NCBI GenBank assembly: GCA_019752635.1
Contig: JAIELX010000072.1
Coordinates: 62,001 to 126,000 of the forward strand
Origin: Candidatus Obscuribacterales bacterium
GTDB lineage: Bacteria; Cyanobacteriota; Vampirovibrionia; Obscuribacterales; Obscuribacteraceae
DNA length: 64,000 bases
Direction: 5' to 3'
Positions 42,947 through 50,531 of this stretch are shown piece by piece (position 1 is the stretch's first letter; each line of letters starts with the position of its first letter). A program made the translations under genes and the position numbers. The notes beneath the pieces were generated by a model. It was not told the DNA's origin, ran no database searches, and saw nothing but the letters and a program-made list of their open reading frames with translations.

Positions 42947-45900
42947 ATGCCAGTCACCACGCAACAACGACTGCTCCCGCCCACCAAGCGCAGCTCCGCA
43001 AAGAGTGCGGGAACTAAGTTCAACAACCTGCCCGGCTGGTTGTCGATGGTGTTGCTATTCGTCACTGCGCTGATTCCGAGGGCGCTCTACAATTGTGCTT
43101 GGATCGAGCATCGCATTTGTCACTTTGGTGATGCCTATAACTTCTTGCGATCAGGAAGCGCAATGTTCCACGCTGTTGCGACTGCGAAATCTCCCGTTGA
43201 CGTTCTGAACATCTTCTTCGCTCCGACGCCTCCTTCCGGGCCGATTCTTCAAGCAATGACTTCGATGAATTTGACGGAGCGTCTTCTCATTGACGGTCCT
43301 GTGTTTCCGGCCTGGCTTGCACTGATCGAGTGGATAAGCGGCGTCAATCCGATTAATCCGATTTTTGATACATTCTCCGTGCAGATGTGTTTATGCAATT
43401 CGGTTTTGGATGCGCTGTGCTGCGTACTTGTCTTTGTTTGCGCGAGATTGGCTTTTAACAAGCGTACTGCTCTGATCGCCGGTCTGCTGTTTGCCTTCTA
43501 TCCAGCCGCTATCATCAATACTCAGCATTGCTACAGTGAACCATTCTCGTATTTCGTTTTGACAGCGTGGCTTGCGTTGACTCTGCGGCTTTCTCTGCGG
43601 CACGCCGATGGAACGGCTTGGCGCATTGTTGAGTGTGCCGGTCTAGGTGTAGTCACGGGCGTTTTGATGCTTTCGAAGCCGGCGTTTGTGCTGTTGCCGC
43701 CTCTAGCGGGCTTCATCATCTTTGCGCTGAAGGCGCCGAGTTTATTGAGAAGAGCGGTTGGAAAGCCTATCGTGCAATCAGGACGGGGGCAAGTCGTAGC
43801 CTGCCTTTCTGCGTTGATCATCGGGTTTGCGCTAAGCGTTTCTCCCTGGTTGTTCTTCAACAAGGCAGTGACCGGACAGTGGTCGCTGTTTGTTAATCGG
43901 GTTCCGGCGTTCAACATCTTTCACGGTAATCAATTAAAGACCGATGGTTGGCGCTGCTATCCGTATCGCGGTAGTTTTCCCGGTGAAAGCAAGGAAGTAG
44001 TTGCTGCGGTTCTGCGTGATGGTGCAAAAGAGCCTGTCGCCTTTGTCGGACTTGAACTCAAGAAACTGGCCAGGCTTTGGAGCGGTGTTTGGAACGAGTA
44101 CCACTACTCTCTCTTTGGAATTCCAATAGAAGGGCAGTCTTTATTTCACCAGTTGATTCTGTTTCTGTCCGCTTTGTCGATTCCGCTGATTCTGCGCAGG
44201 CGGCGTAATGTCGGCTTATCTCGCGAGTTATCGGCGGGACTTGTTCTTGTGGCGGTAGTGGCTTTCCACTTCGCTTACCTTCCGTTTGAAGCGATCAGTC
44301 GATATGCCGTAACCGCGATGCCGGCAGCCTGTATCCTGGCTGCTCATGTGATATCTGCAGGACTTAGGCGGCAGGCGTCGCAGCTCGCTACTGTGGTTGC
44401 GGCCGGTGTGGTCTCGTTCTTATCTTTGTCGTGGCAGGGGACGCTTGCGTCATCCTTAGCGGGCGTCCTTCCTGATGCTGCGCTCAGCCCCTGGATTGCC
44501 TGGTCCGTCGCGGCAATGCCGTTGGTCGTGACTACTGTTTACTCCGTTCGCTACCTTTCGGCGCGGATTCGATCTTGTTACATCCCGGTGGCGTGCGCTC
44601 CTGTTTCACTTTGCCTGCTAGTGTTGCTGGTGTCGCTGTCCTACTCGGTCCAATCGAGAGACTGGAGAGAGTGGAGTACCAAGCTCGAATCCGGTACCAC
44701 GGTGCGCCGCACATTTGCTTTGCCTGCGACTATGTCGATGGATAACGAGTCTGTCGGTTTCATACTTCTGGATCTTCAGTCAGAAGTTTTGGCTCCCCGC
44801 GTGCGTGTCGTGGTAAACGGGGTGGCTCTAAATGACGAGCCGTTTCCTCTGGCGCGATTGATGCCGGAGAATCGGGATGTCTTGCAATGCCTGGCTATTC
44901 AAGGCGAGGGCATGGGAAGAGATTTCCGTGGTTTCCGTCACTGGTGGGTCGTGCCCGTGTCGCCAGGCGTGTTGCATGTTGGTGGAGAGAATCAGATTGA
45001 GCTTTCAACTGATCAAAGCGATGATGCGATTCAGCTGTTTGGCGATTATGCTACTCCCGCACAGGCCGGAGCGAATGCGGATGGCGAGAGATTCCTTCCG
45101 TCTTTGTACTCCTATTCGTATACGAAGGGCTTTACGACGTTTGACCACCGTGATCCACGCGTTTTCGAGGCAGTCACTGTCGGTGGTAAGACGCTGTCGA
45201 ACTCAGTAGTGAAAAATGGCTTCGAGGAGTCGGCTGATCTTTCTTCCGCTTCCGGCATTCAACGCGGTGCGTTCAGAATGTTCGTGCTTTTGCCTCAGCG
45301 CACGCGTGTTGTCCCGGATACTCAATCTTCCTTGTCCAATGATCTATCCGGTGTTGCCTGTGGTGTGCGGGCGGTGGAGGAGCAAACGCAGTCCGTTGCT
45401 GCCAAGGTATCTCCATCAGAGAATTTCGGCGGTGTTGCTTGCGGTGCTTTTGCCGTGCAAAGTCCGGCACAGTGCCCTGTGGTGCGAGATGCACGATCCT
45501 TTGATGTGCCGCTGACAAGCACGCTCAGCATTGTCGGCCCGGACAGCGAGCGCGACGTGTCCGGTAACAATCCCGTCTCGTTCTCTCCTGTTGCACCCTT
45601 CTTGTTGCCCAAGGGACTGCCTGCTCAGTCTCGCTTCAAATTCTCCGGATGGCTGAAAGGCAAGACTACTAATCGGGCCGGGTTTGTAAGCCTTAATTTT
45701 GAGGGTACCGCTGCTGATGGCTCTCATAAGTTGTGGAATTCTCAGTGGCAACCCATCGGTATTCCGCTTGCCGGAAGTCAGTGGCGTCCGACCACCTTCA
45801 GTGATGAGATTCCGGACGAGATTCTTCGGTTGGATGATTGCAAAGTAACTGTATTGTTCTCGCCCTTCCAGCCTGATTATCTGTTCCTTCGCAAGAAGGA

Positions 45901-46000
45901 AGCGCTGAAATGCACCATGCAGGTTCGTGATGCCAATTTCACACTCCTTCAGCCGCTGCCGCTGCCACCGCTGCGCGAACGCGAATGGAGGCTATATTAG
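42947..46000 (+). CDS. Giant GT-C-type membrane glycosyltransferase (GT39/PMT_2-like) with exterior C-terminal domain
   Basis: A basic N-terminal tail is followed by spans and the loop HRICHFGDAYNFLRSGSAM, where the aspartate fits the catalytic exterior-loop acid. FNKRTALIAGLLFAFYPAAI and YSEPFSYFVLTAWLAL are typical PMT_2/ArnT-like segments, with further spans to about residue 560. The remaining 450 residues form beta-rich exterior domains that include FKFSGWLKG and a 27-residue tandem repeat near residue 805. GGAA precedes the ATG. It lies three bases after one gene and its stop codon abuts the start of the next, showing one operon. Donor is probably a lipid-phosphate sugar. Confidence 0.82.
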   Translation: MPVTTQQRLLPPTKRSSAKSAGTKFNNLPGWLSMVLLFVTALIPRALYNCAWIEHRICHFGDAYNFLRSGSAMFHAVATAKSPVDVLNIFFAPTPPSGPILQAMTSMNLTERLLIDGPVFPAWLALIEWISGVNPINPIFDTFSVQMCLCNSVLDALCCVLVFVCARLAFNKRTALIAGLLFAFYPAAIINTQHCYSEPFSYFVLTAWLALTLRLSLRHADGTAWRIVECAGLGVVTGVLMLSKPAFVLLPPLAGFIIFALKAPSLLRRAVGKPIVQSGRGQVVACLSALIIGFALSVSPWLFFNKAVTGQWSLFVNRVPAFNIFHGNQLKTDGWRCYPYRGSFPGESKEVVAAVLRDGAKEPVAFVGLELKKLARLWSGVWNEYHYSLFGIPIEGQSLFHQLILFLSALSIPLILRRRRNVGLSRELSAGLVLVAVVAFHFAYLPFEAISRYAVTAMPAACILAAHVISAGLRRQASQLATVVAAGVVSFLSLSWQGTLASSLAGVLPDAALSPWIAWSVAAMPLVVTTVYSVRYLSARIRSCYIPVACAPVSLCLLVLLVSLSYSVQSRDWREWSTKLESGTTVRRTFALPATMSMDNESVGFILLDLQSEVLAPRVRVVVNGVALNDEPFPLARLMPENRDVLQCLAIQGEGMGRDFRGFRHWWVVPVSPGVLHVGGENQIELSTDQSDDAIQLFGDYATPAQAGANADGERFLPSLYSYSYTKGFTTFDHRDPRVFEAVTVGGKTLSNSVVKNGFEESADLSSASGIQRGAFRMFVLLPQRTRVVPDTQSSLSNDLSGVACGVRAVEEQTQSVAAKVSPSENFGGVACGAFAVQSPAQCPVVRDARSFDVPLTSTLSIVGPDSERDVSGNNPVSFSPVAPFLLPKGLPAQSRFKFSGWLKGKTTNRAGFVSLNFEGTAADGSHKLWNSQWQPIGIPLAGSQWRPTTFSDEIPDEILRLDDCKVTVLFSPFQPDYLFLRKKEALKCTMQVRDANFTLLQPLPLPPLREREWRLY
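45350..45511 (+). repeat. Tandem duplication encoding a 27-residue unit inside the GT-C-type protein
   Basis: The unit of 81 bases starts GGTGTTGCCTG at 45350 and recurs as GGTGTTGCTTG at 45431. The peptides begin GVACGVRAVEEQTQSV and GVACGAFAVQSPAQCPVV. The copies have drifted after the first ten residues. Confidence 0.55.
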
Positions 46001-46603
46001 ATGGCTCGACCTGAGATACTTCCAAAGAGTCTGACGCGTGCGACTGCCGTGAAGCTTCTGGAATGCGGGCGTCCCGCCCGCTCCGAAGGATGGCGCACTG
46101 TTTTGTTCACGCTTGTGGTAATCGCTAGCGCCTGTTCTGGCGTAGCGCTCGCCGCCGGTCCCGTGGACGAGAGCATCAAGGTCGCGCCCTGCACCGCTCT
46201 TTCGTCCGTCGTTTTGGGAATGGAAGAATCTGCACTCAAAAAATACGCGCCGCAGCTTACGCTCGATCCATATGGATGTTTCGGCGAAAAACATCAGTAT
46301 ATGTGCAAGCAATCCGGCGTTAGCATTGTGGTCACGTCGTACAAAGGCGTGGTCAAGTCTGTTCGCTTTGTCGCGCCACCTTATTCCGGATTCACGCGTG
46401 ATCAGTGTCTTTCCGTTGCCCGCGCGATGCTCGGCCAAAACTCCACTCGCAAAGAAGTCGAACACGATGATGCGGATAGGACCGCCGCCGATATGAATCA
46501 GTCCGTTGAGTATTTCTACTTTGACGATGGTGCGCGCTTTGAGCTTACCTTCGCAAAGAACTCAACAACACTGGTAGAAACCGTTTTAGTTAGTGCGGGG
46601 TGA
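46001..46603 (+). CDS. Small secreted protein of unknown family (paralogue of the protein at 6106)
   Basis: The N-terminus up to residue 30 contains the palindromic element (read as LLECGRPARSEG), then a signal sequence VLFTLVVIASACSGVALAAG, cleaved probably after ALA. The mature part of about 150 residues shares VLGMEESALKK, GCFGEKHQYM, a strand V.SVRFVAPPYSGF, EYFYFDDGARFEL and AKNSTTLVE with the protein at 6106. Three cysteines are in the mature part. ATG 46001 directly follows the stop codon of the giant transferase; a GTG near 46049 would skip the odd N-terminus. It overlaps the next gene start. The tight position between two giant membrane proteins suggests it serves their glycan system. 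Confidence 0.75.
   Translation: MARPEILPKSLTRATAVKLLECGRPARSEGWRTVLFTLVVIASACSGVALAAGPVDESIKVAPCTALSSVVLGMEESALKKYAPQLTLDPYGCFGEKHQYMCKQSGVSIVVTSYKGVVKSVRFVAPPYSGFTRDQCLSVARAMLGQNSTRKEVEHDDADRTAADMNQSVEYFYFDDGARFELTFAKNSTTLVETVLVSAG
46065..46081. repeat. 17-base palindromic element, copy 2 (in coding sequence)
   Basis: GCGGGCGTCCCGCCCGC is identical to 18178-18194. Here it is read in another frame as CGRPAR, in the leader of the small secreted protein, before its signal sequence. Confidence 0.75.
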
Positions 46604-49491
46604 TGGTGGAAAAGCCGGCTAGCGCAAATAGACTTGGCGAACGGCTTGCCGCCCTTGTTCGCTCGCCTTTCTTTGCGCCCGGTTGCCTGGTTGCCCTCTT
46701 TATCGCCGTTTTCCATAAACCACTGCTGCTCGGTAAATGTATCTCGCGCATTGGTGAATCAGCACTGAAGGATGGCGCGTTTAGGGCTGATACCCTGCCG
46801 CCGCCATTGTTTCCCGATTTTGATCCCTGCTTGTATCTCTGGTATATGCCGGTGCGCGACTTCCTCAAGGGAAGCATCATGCAGGGCAAGCTTCCGTTCT
46901 GGAATCCGTACAGATCCTTCGGCTATCCGGAGTTTTCGCACCCGAGCCAGTCCTTCTTCAATCCTGTACTCCTGCCATCACCTGTATCGCAAGAGTATCT
47001 TTACTGCGCAATGTTGATTCTGCAAACGCTGCTCGGTGCCCTGGGCACCTGGTTCGTTTGCAGAAAACTACGACTGAATCAGTGGGCTAGCTTCTGGGCG
47101 GCAACGGCATTCGGCCTGAGTTGCCGCATGCTTGGTGGCTTGGAGTTGGCACTCTTTGATTGTATGGTGCCGTTCATTTTTCTGAGTATTCTGCACCTTA
47201 TTGAGGTGTTTCGTCATGGCGGGACTGGCGACAAAGCTCGACCTGTCGCAACGTTACCCAAAGTACTATTGGTAACTTGTCTATGGGCGTACGGCTTCTT
47301 GTCCATGCACTTGGAAGTTTATGTCATTAGTTTGTTCGCGACGCTCGCCTGTTTCGGCGCAGATGTGCCGCTGTCAAAGTGGCTTGGGAAGCGCAAGGAT
47401 CAGCCGGGAATAATTCGCTATTTGCTACTGGTAGCGGGTGCCGGCATCTTGGCGTTGACGGTGGTGGCACCGGTTTTGGTGCCAATGTTGAAGCATTTGG
47501 GAGCGTGTGATTTTTACAAGGCTGGAATGGCAGCCGGTGTTGATGCGAAGTTCCCGGAGTTCTTGAAGGATGCACTTGGTTGGAAAGGGTGTGATGCCGC
47601 TCCACTGCGTTCGATATTCGCTGGGACCGCTACGTTTCTTCTATTGCCGGTCGCATTCGTGCTTCGGTGGCGACCGGAAGTACGCGTGATGGGCGGGCTG
47701 GTTTTCTTGACCATGATGTGGGCGTATCCGACAGTCTGGTTGGCTGACTTGATTTCGCATCCACCATTTTCATGGTTGGCTCCGCAGTACTTCTTGCCGA
47801 TAGGAGTGATGAGCGTTGCTGTTCTATCTGCTTGCGGGCTCAACGCTCTCACGCGGTTGGAGGGGCGTCATCAGCGAACTTTTGGAACTATCCTCGTTGT
47901 GCTTGGTCCTGTGATTGCCGTAGCGGTGTGTGCGCTGTTCGGCGCGACTGTCTCATTGAAGACCTCGTCACTTCTTATTCCAGGCATCAGTATTGTGTTG
48001 TTCATCGCCTGCATATGGAGCAGTGGACGTTTCCGCGCGGTAATTCTGACCGCACTCATAGGAATCAACGTCGCGACTCTAGTGAATGTTGATCGCAAAA
48101 TCGTTCGAACCCAACCTCACATAGCACAAGCATTGCAACTGCCGGAAACATTGCGTCCGTTAATGAACACTTCGGATCGAGTTGTAGTTTGCGGTATCAA
48201 TTACTTGCTGCCGAATATTTCGACGCTCTTCCGCATCAATGAAATCAATATTGCTGATCCTATGGCTCCGCGTGGCTATAACGATTTCCTTCAGCTGTTG
48301 GGAGCGACCAAGCTTGACGGATTCCATTTGAATTTTTCACGCTTTCCCGCGAAAGTAATTAAGCTGAGTGGGGCGCGATACCTTACTGCTCGCGGACCCA
48401 TTGTTCCTGAAGACTATTTTGAGAAGTGCGCCGCAACCGGCGGCACCGAACAGCTTGGAGAAAGAGGCTTGCTGGCAGGGCTGCGCGCGACCGGCGGATG
48501 GCTTCAAATTGATCGACCGAACAAGCAGCTTTTTGGCCGAATCGATCTTCGAATCCATCCATTACTTTGCAGCTACGCGTCTCCGCGTTTTTCAGTGGCT
48601 CTCCTGGACTCCAGTGGACGAGTTCTTGATACCATGCCTGCTGACTGGTCGGGCGAAATGCCGCAACAGCGTCCAGCGGCCAGCACTCTAACTTTCGCTC
48701 TGGCGCTTCCTGATGACTGTGTGTCGCCTAAACTTGCCATTAAAGTAGACAACCAATGGACCGGAACGTGTTTGGCTAGTGGCTCGAAGAACCACAGCAT
48801 CGGCGGTGACTGGAGTGTTGTATGCGACGCGGTGAAGACCGAGCAGGCCGATACTACACCGCAAGCAAAGTCGTGGTTGACCTTGAAGTCAGCAGCGGCT
48901 TCGGGGGGGCATCGGCTCTATGAGATTCTGGAACCTGTGCCGCCGATGTATTTTGTGAGCAACGGTTGCTTTGCTGATCGCAAGGGTGCCAGCGAGATTC
49001 TGGCCAGCGACGTGTTTGACCCGCACCAGAGTTGTGTGCTGGAGATCGGTGAAGACACCGAAGCTGTGCCTCCGAGTGTCGCACCAGGCGAGTTGATGAC
49101 GGATATCGCGCACAAGTGTGAGTGGAAAGCGATATCTAATCGTGATTTTGAAGCGCGCGTCGAGTGTTCTTCGCCAGGATATGTTGTGCTGAATCAGGCT
49201 TTCTTTCCGGGATGGAGTGCCAAGATAGATGGTGTTCCCGCAAAGATCTTCAGAGCCAATGCTATGTTTCAGGCGGTTGCCGTGCCAGCGGGCAGTCACA
49301 CTGTAGGCTTCAGCTTTGTGCCATCCGGTCTTGCGCCCGGGCTATCGGTCTTTGGCGGAGGCGCACTGTTTATGCTGGCGTTGCTTGTGCGCGATAGGCG
49401 TCGCAGAAAGTCTTTGCCGATGGGTGGTTCGACGAGTTCTTCGCCGAAGGAAGTTCTGGTAGGCGGCAGTTACTATGATAGACACAATTGA
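46603..49491 (+). CDS. Giant multi-pass membrane protein of the YfhO family
   Basis: This is the second YfhO-type protein of the window, with the same plan as the one at 17344. LPFWNPYRSFGYPEFSHPSQ near residue 105 is the family loop after the first span, about twelve spans run to near residue 490, and the exterior beta domain ends in NQAFFPGWSAKIDG, FRANAMFQAVAVPAGSHTVGF and a last span with a basic tail. ATG 46603 overlaps the preceding stop codon (TGATG); a GTG one codon earlier is also possible. It likely transfers a sugar from a lipid donor outside the membrane. It ends the operon of giant proteins apart from a tiny membrane protein gene. Confidence 0.85.
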   Translation: MVEKPASANRLGERLAALVRSPFFAPGCLVALFIAVFHKPLLLGKCISRIGESALKDGAFRADTLPPPLFPDFDPCLYLWYMPVRDFLKGSIMQGKLPFWNPYRSFGYPEFSHPSQSFFNPVLLPSPVSQEYLYCAMLILQTLLGALGTWFVCRKLRLNQWASFWAATAFGLSCRMLGGLELALFDCMVPFIFLSILHLIEVFRHGGTGDKARPVATLPKVLLVTCLWAYGFLSMHLEVYVISLFATLACFGADVPLSKWLGKRKDQPGIIRYLLLVAGAGILALTVVAPVLVPMLKHLGACDFYKAGMAAGVDAKFPEFLKDALGWKGCDAAPLRSIFAGTATFLLLPVAFVLRWRPEVRVMGGLVFLTMMWAYPTVWLADLISHPPFSWLAPQYFLPIGVMSVAVLSACGLNALTRLEGRHQRTFGTILVVLGPVIAVAVCALFGATVSLKTSSLLIPGISIVLFIACIWSSGRFRAVILTALIGINVATLVNVDRKIVRTQPHIAQALQLPETLRPLMNTSDRVVVCGINYLLPNISTLFRINEINIADPMAPRGYNDFLQLLGATKLDGFHLNFSRFPAKVIKLSGARYLTARGPIVPEDYFEKCAATGGTEQLGERGLLAGLRATGGWLQIDRPNKQLFGRIDLRIHPLLCSYASPRFSVALLDSSGRVLDTMPADWSGEMPQQRPAASTLTFALALPDDCVSPKLAIKVDNQWTGTCLASGSKNHSIGGDWSVVCDAVKTEQADTTPQAKSWLTLKSAAASGGHRLYEILEPVPPMYFVSNGCFADRKGASEILASDVFDPHQSCVLEIGEDTEAVPPSVAPGELMTDIAHKCEWKAISNRDFEARVECSSPGYVVLNQAFFPGWSAKIDGVPAKIFRANAMFQAVAVPAGSHTVGFSFVPSGLAPGLSVFGGGALFMLALLVRDRRRRKSLPMGGSTSSSPKEVLVGGSYYDRHN

Positions 49492-49504
49492 AGGTAGGAA
49501 TAAT

Positions 49505-49663
49505 ATGAAGGACAACGATTGCTGTGATAACAAGACTCCCCGCTCGATCTTTCCGTTGCTGTTCCTTGCATTTGTGCTGATTAGTTGCGGCTGGGGAATT
49601 TATGAAATGAGCACGGCGGACAAATTGGCGACTGCCAGTTCCGGCCAGGGTACTCTGAAATAG
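49505..49663 (+). CDS. Small single-span membrane protein, function unknown
   Basis: The 52-residue product has a charged, Cys-containing N-terminus (KDNDCCDNKTPRS), one span (IFPLLFLAFVLISCGWGIYEM) and a short polar tail. TAGGA lies six bases before ATG 49505, better than the in-frame ATG at 49475, which would overlap the YfhO-like gene. It follows that gene by 13 bases and probably belongs to its operon. It may be a small accessory subunit. Confidence 0.55.
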   Translation: MKDNDCCDNKTPRSIFPLLFLAFVLISCGWGIYEMSTADKLATASSGQGTLK

Positions 49664-49736
49664 TTAACGATGCCAAGCCTTTTGCTTCCCGCGAATCTCG
49701 GGCGCGCCGTCTGAGAATGCGAAGCGAGTCGTTGCT

Positions 49737-50519
49737 CTACACTCCGGATCGGTCGCGTTCTTGAAGTAGTTGGCTGACAATGCTGACTGCGATTTCGCCG
49801 GGGTGATTGCTGCCCAGCGAGAGGCCCATCGGGCAGTAGAACGCTGTCTGACATTCCTCCGGGAGCCCGGCTTTCTCTATATCTTGGCGCAAGCGGATCG
49901 CTTTTGCTTCGCTTCCGATCACTCCGAGGTAGGGGAATTCGCGCGAGCGCAGAATCTCCGTGAGGATGGGGCTATCAGTTGAATGCCCCATTGTGATAAG
50001 CAGAACGAAGGCATCGTCCGCGATTTTGTCTACGAACGAAGGCATGTTCGGCTCCAGCACCTTGGTGAGCTTGGCGGAGTCGGGTAGCTTATCCAGCCAT
50101 TCTTGCCGGGGATCGATGCAAGTAATCGAGCACTCCAACGTCATCAGTAAGTTGATAACGGCATTGGCGACGTGACCCGCACCAAAGACAACGATGCGCC
50201 ATGTTTTAGCAATATGCGTTTCGAAGTAAAGTTTGACCATTCCGCCGCAGGTCATACCCGTATCTCTTTGTAAGCTCCAGTTGACGAAGTGGTGGGCTTG
50301 TTTTCCCTGCGATTCCGCCAGTAGGCGCAATGATTCATCTATCGCCTTCTTCTCTAGCTTGCCACCACCAACAGTGCCGTAGTGCCAGCCGTCCCGGGTT
50401 ACTATCATTTTTGTGCCTGTTTCGCCTGGCACGCTGCCGGTGCTGTCAACTACAATCACCGAAACAAAAGGCGTCGCAGAGGCGAGCAGTTCATTTACTT
50501 TGGCGTAGTAGTCACTCAC
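49737..50519 (-). CDS. xdhC: XdhC-family molybdenum cofactor insertion/sulfuration factor
   Basis: XdhC proteins bind molybdenum cofactor, assist its sulfuration and hand it to xanthine dehydrogenase in the cytoplasm. SVIVVDSTGSVPGETGTKM near residue 20 and YGTVGGGKLEKKAI form the N-terminal domain, and TCGGMVKLYFE follows. RIVVFGAGHVANAVINLL near residue 110 is the Rossmann part, and FYCPMGLSLGSNHPGEIAVSI is the closing signature. The start is GTG with no good ribosome site, 12 bases after the XdhB stop, so it is read as the third gene of xdhA-xdhB-xdhC. Confidence 0.92.
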   Translation of the reverse strand: MSDYYAKVNELLASATPFVSVIVVDSTGSVPGETGTKMIVTRDGWHYGTVGGGKLEKKAIDESLRLLAESQGKQAHHFVNWSLQRDTGMTCGGMVKLYFETHIAKTWRIVVFGAGHVANAVINLLMTLECSITCIDPRQEWLDKLPDSAKLTKVLEPNMPSFVDKIADDAFVLLITMGHSTDSPILTEILRSREFPYLGVIGSEAKAIRLRQDIEKAGLPEECQTAFYCPMGLSLGSNHPGEIAVSIVSQLLQERDRSGV

Positions 50520-50531
50520 GGTGGAGGTCTC

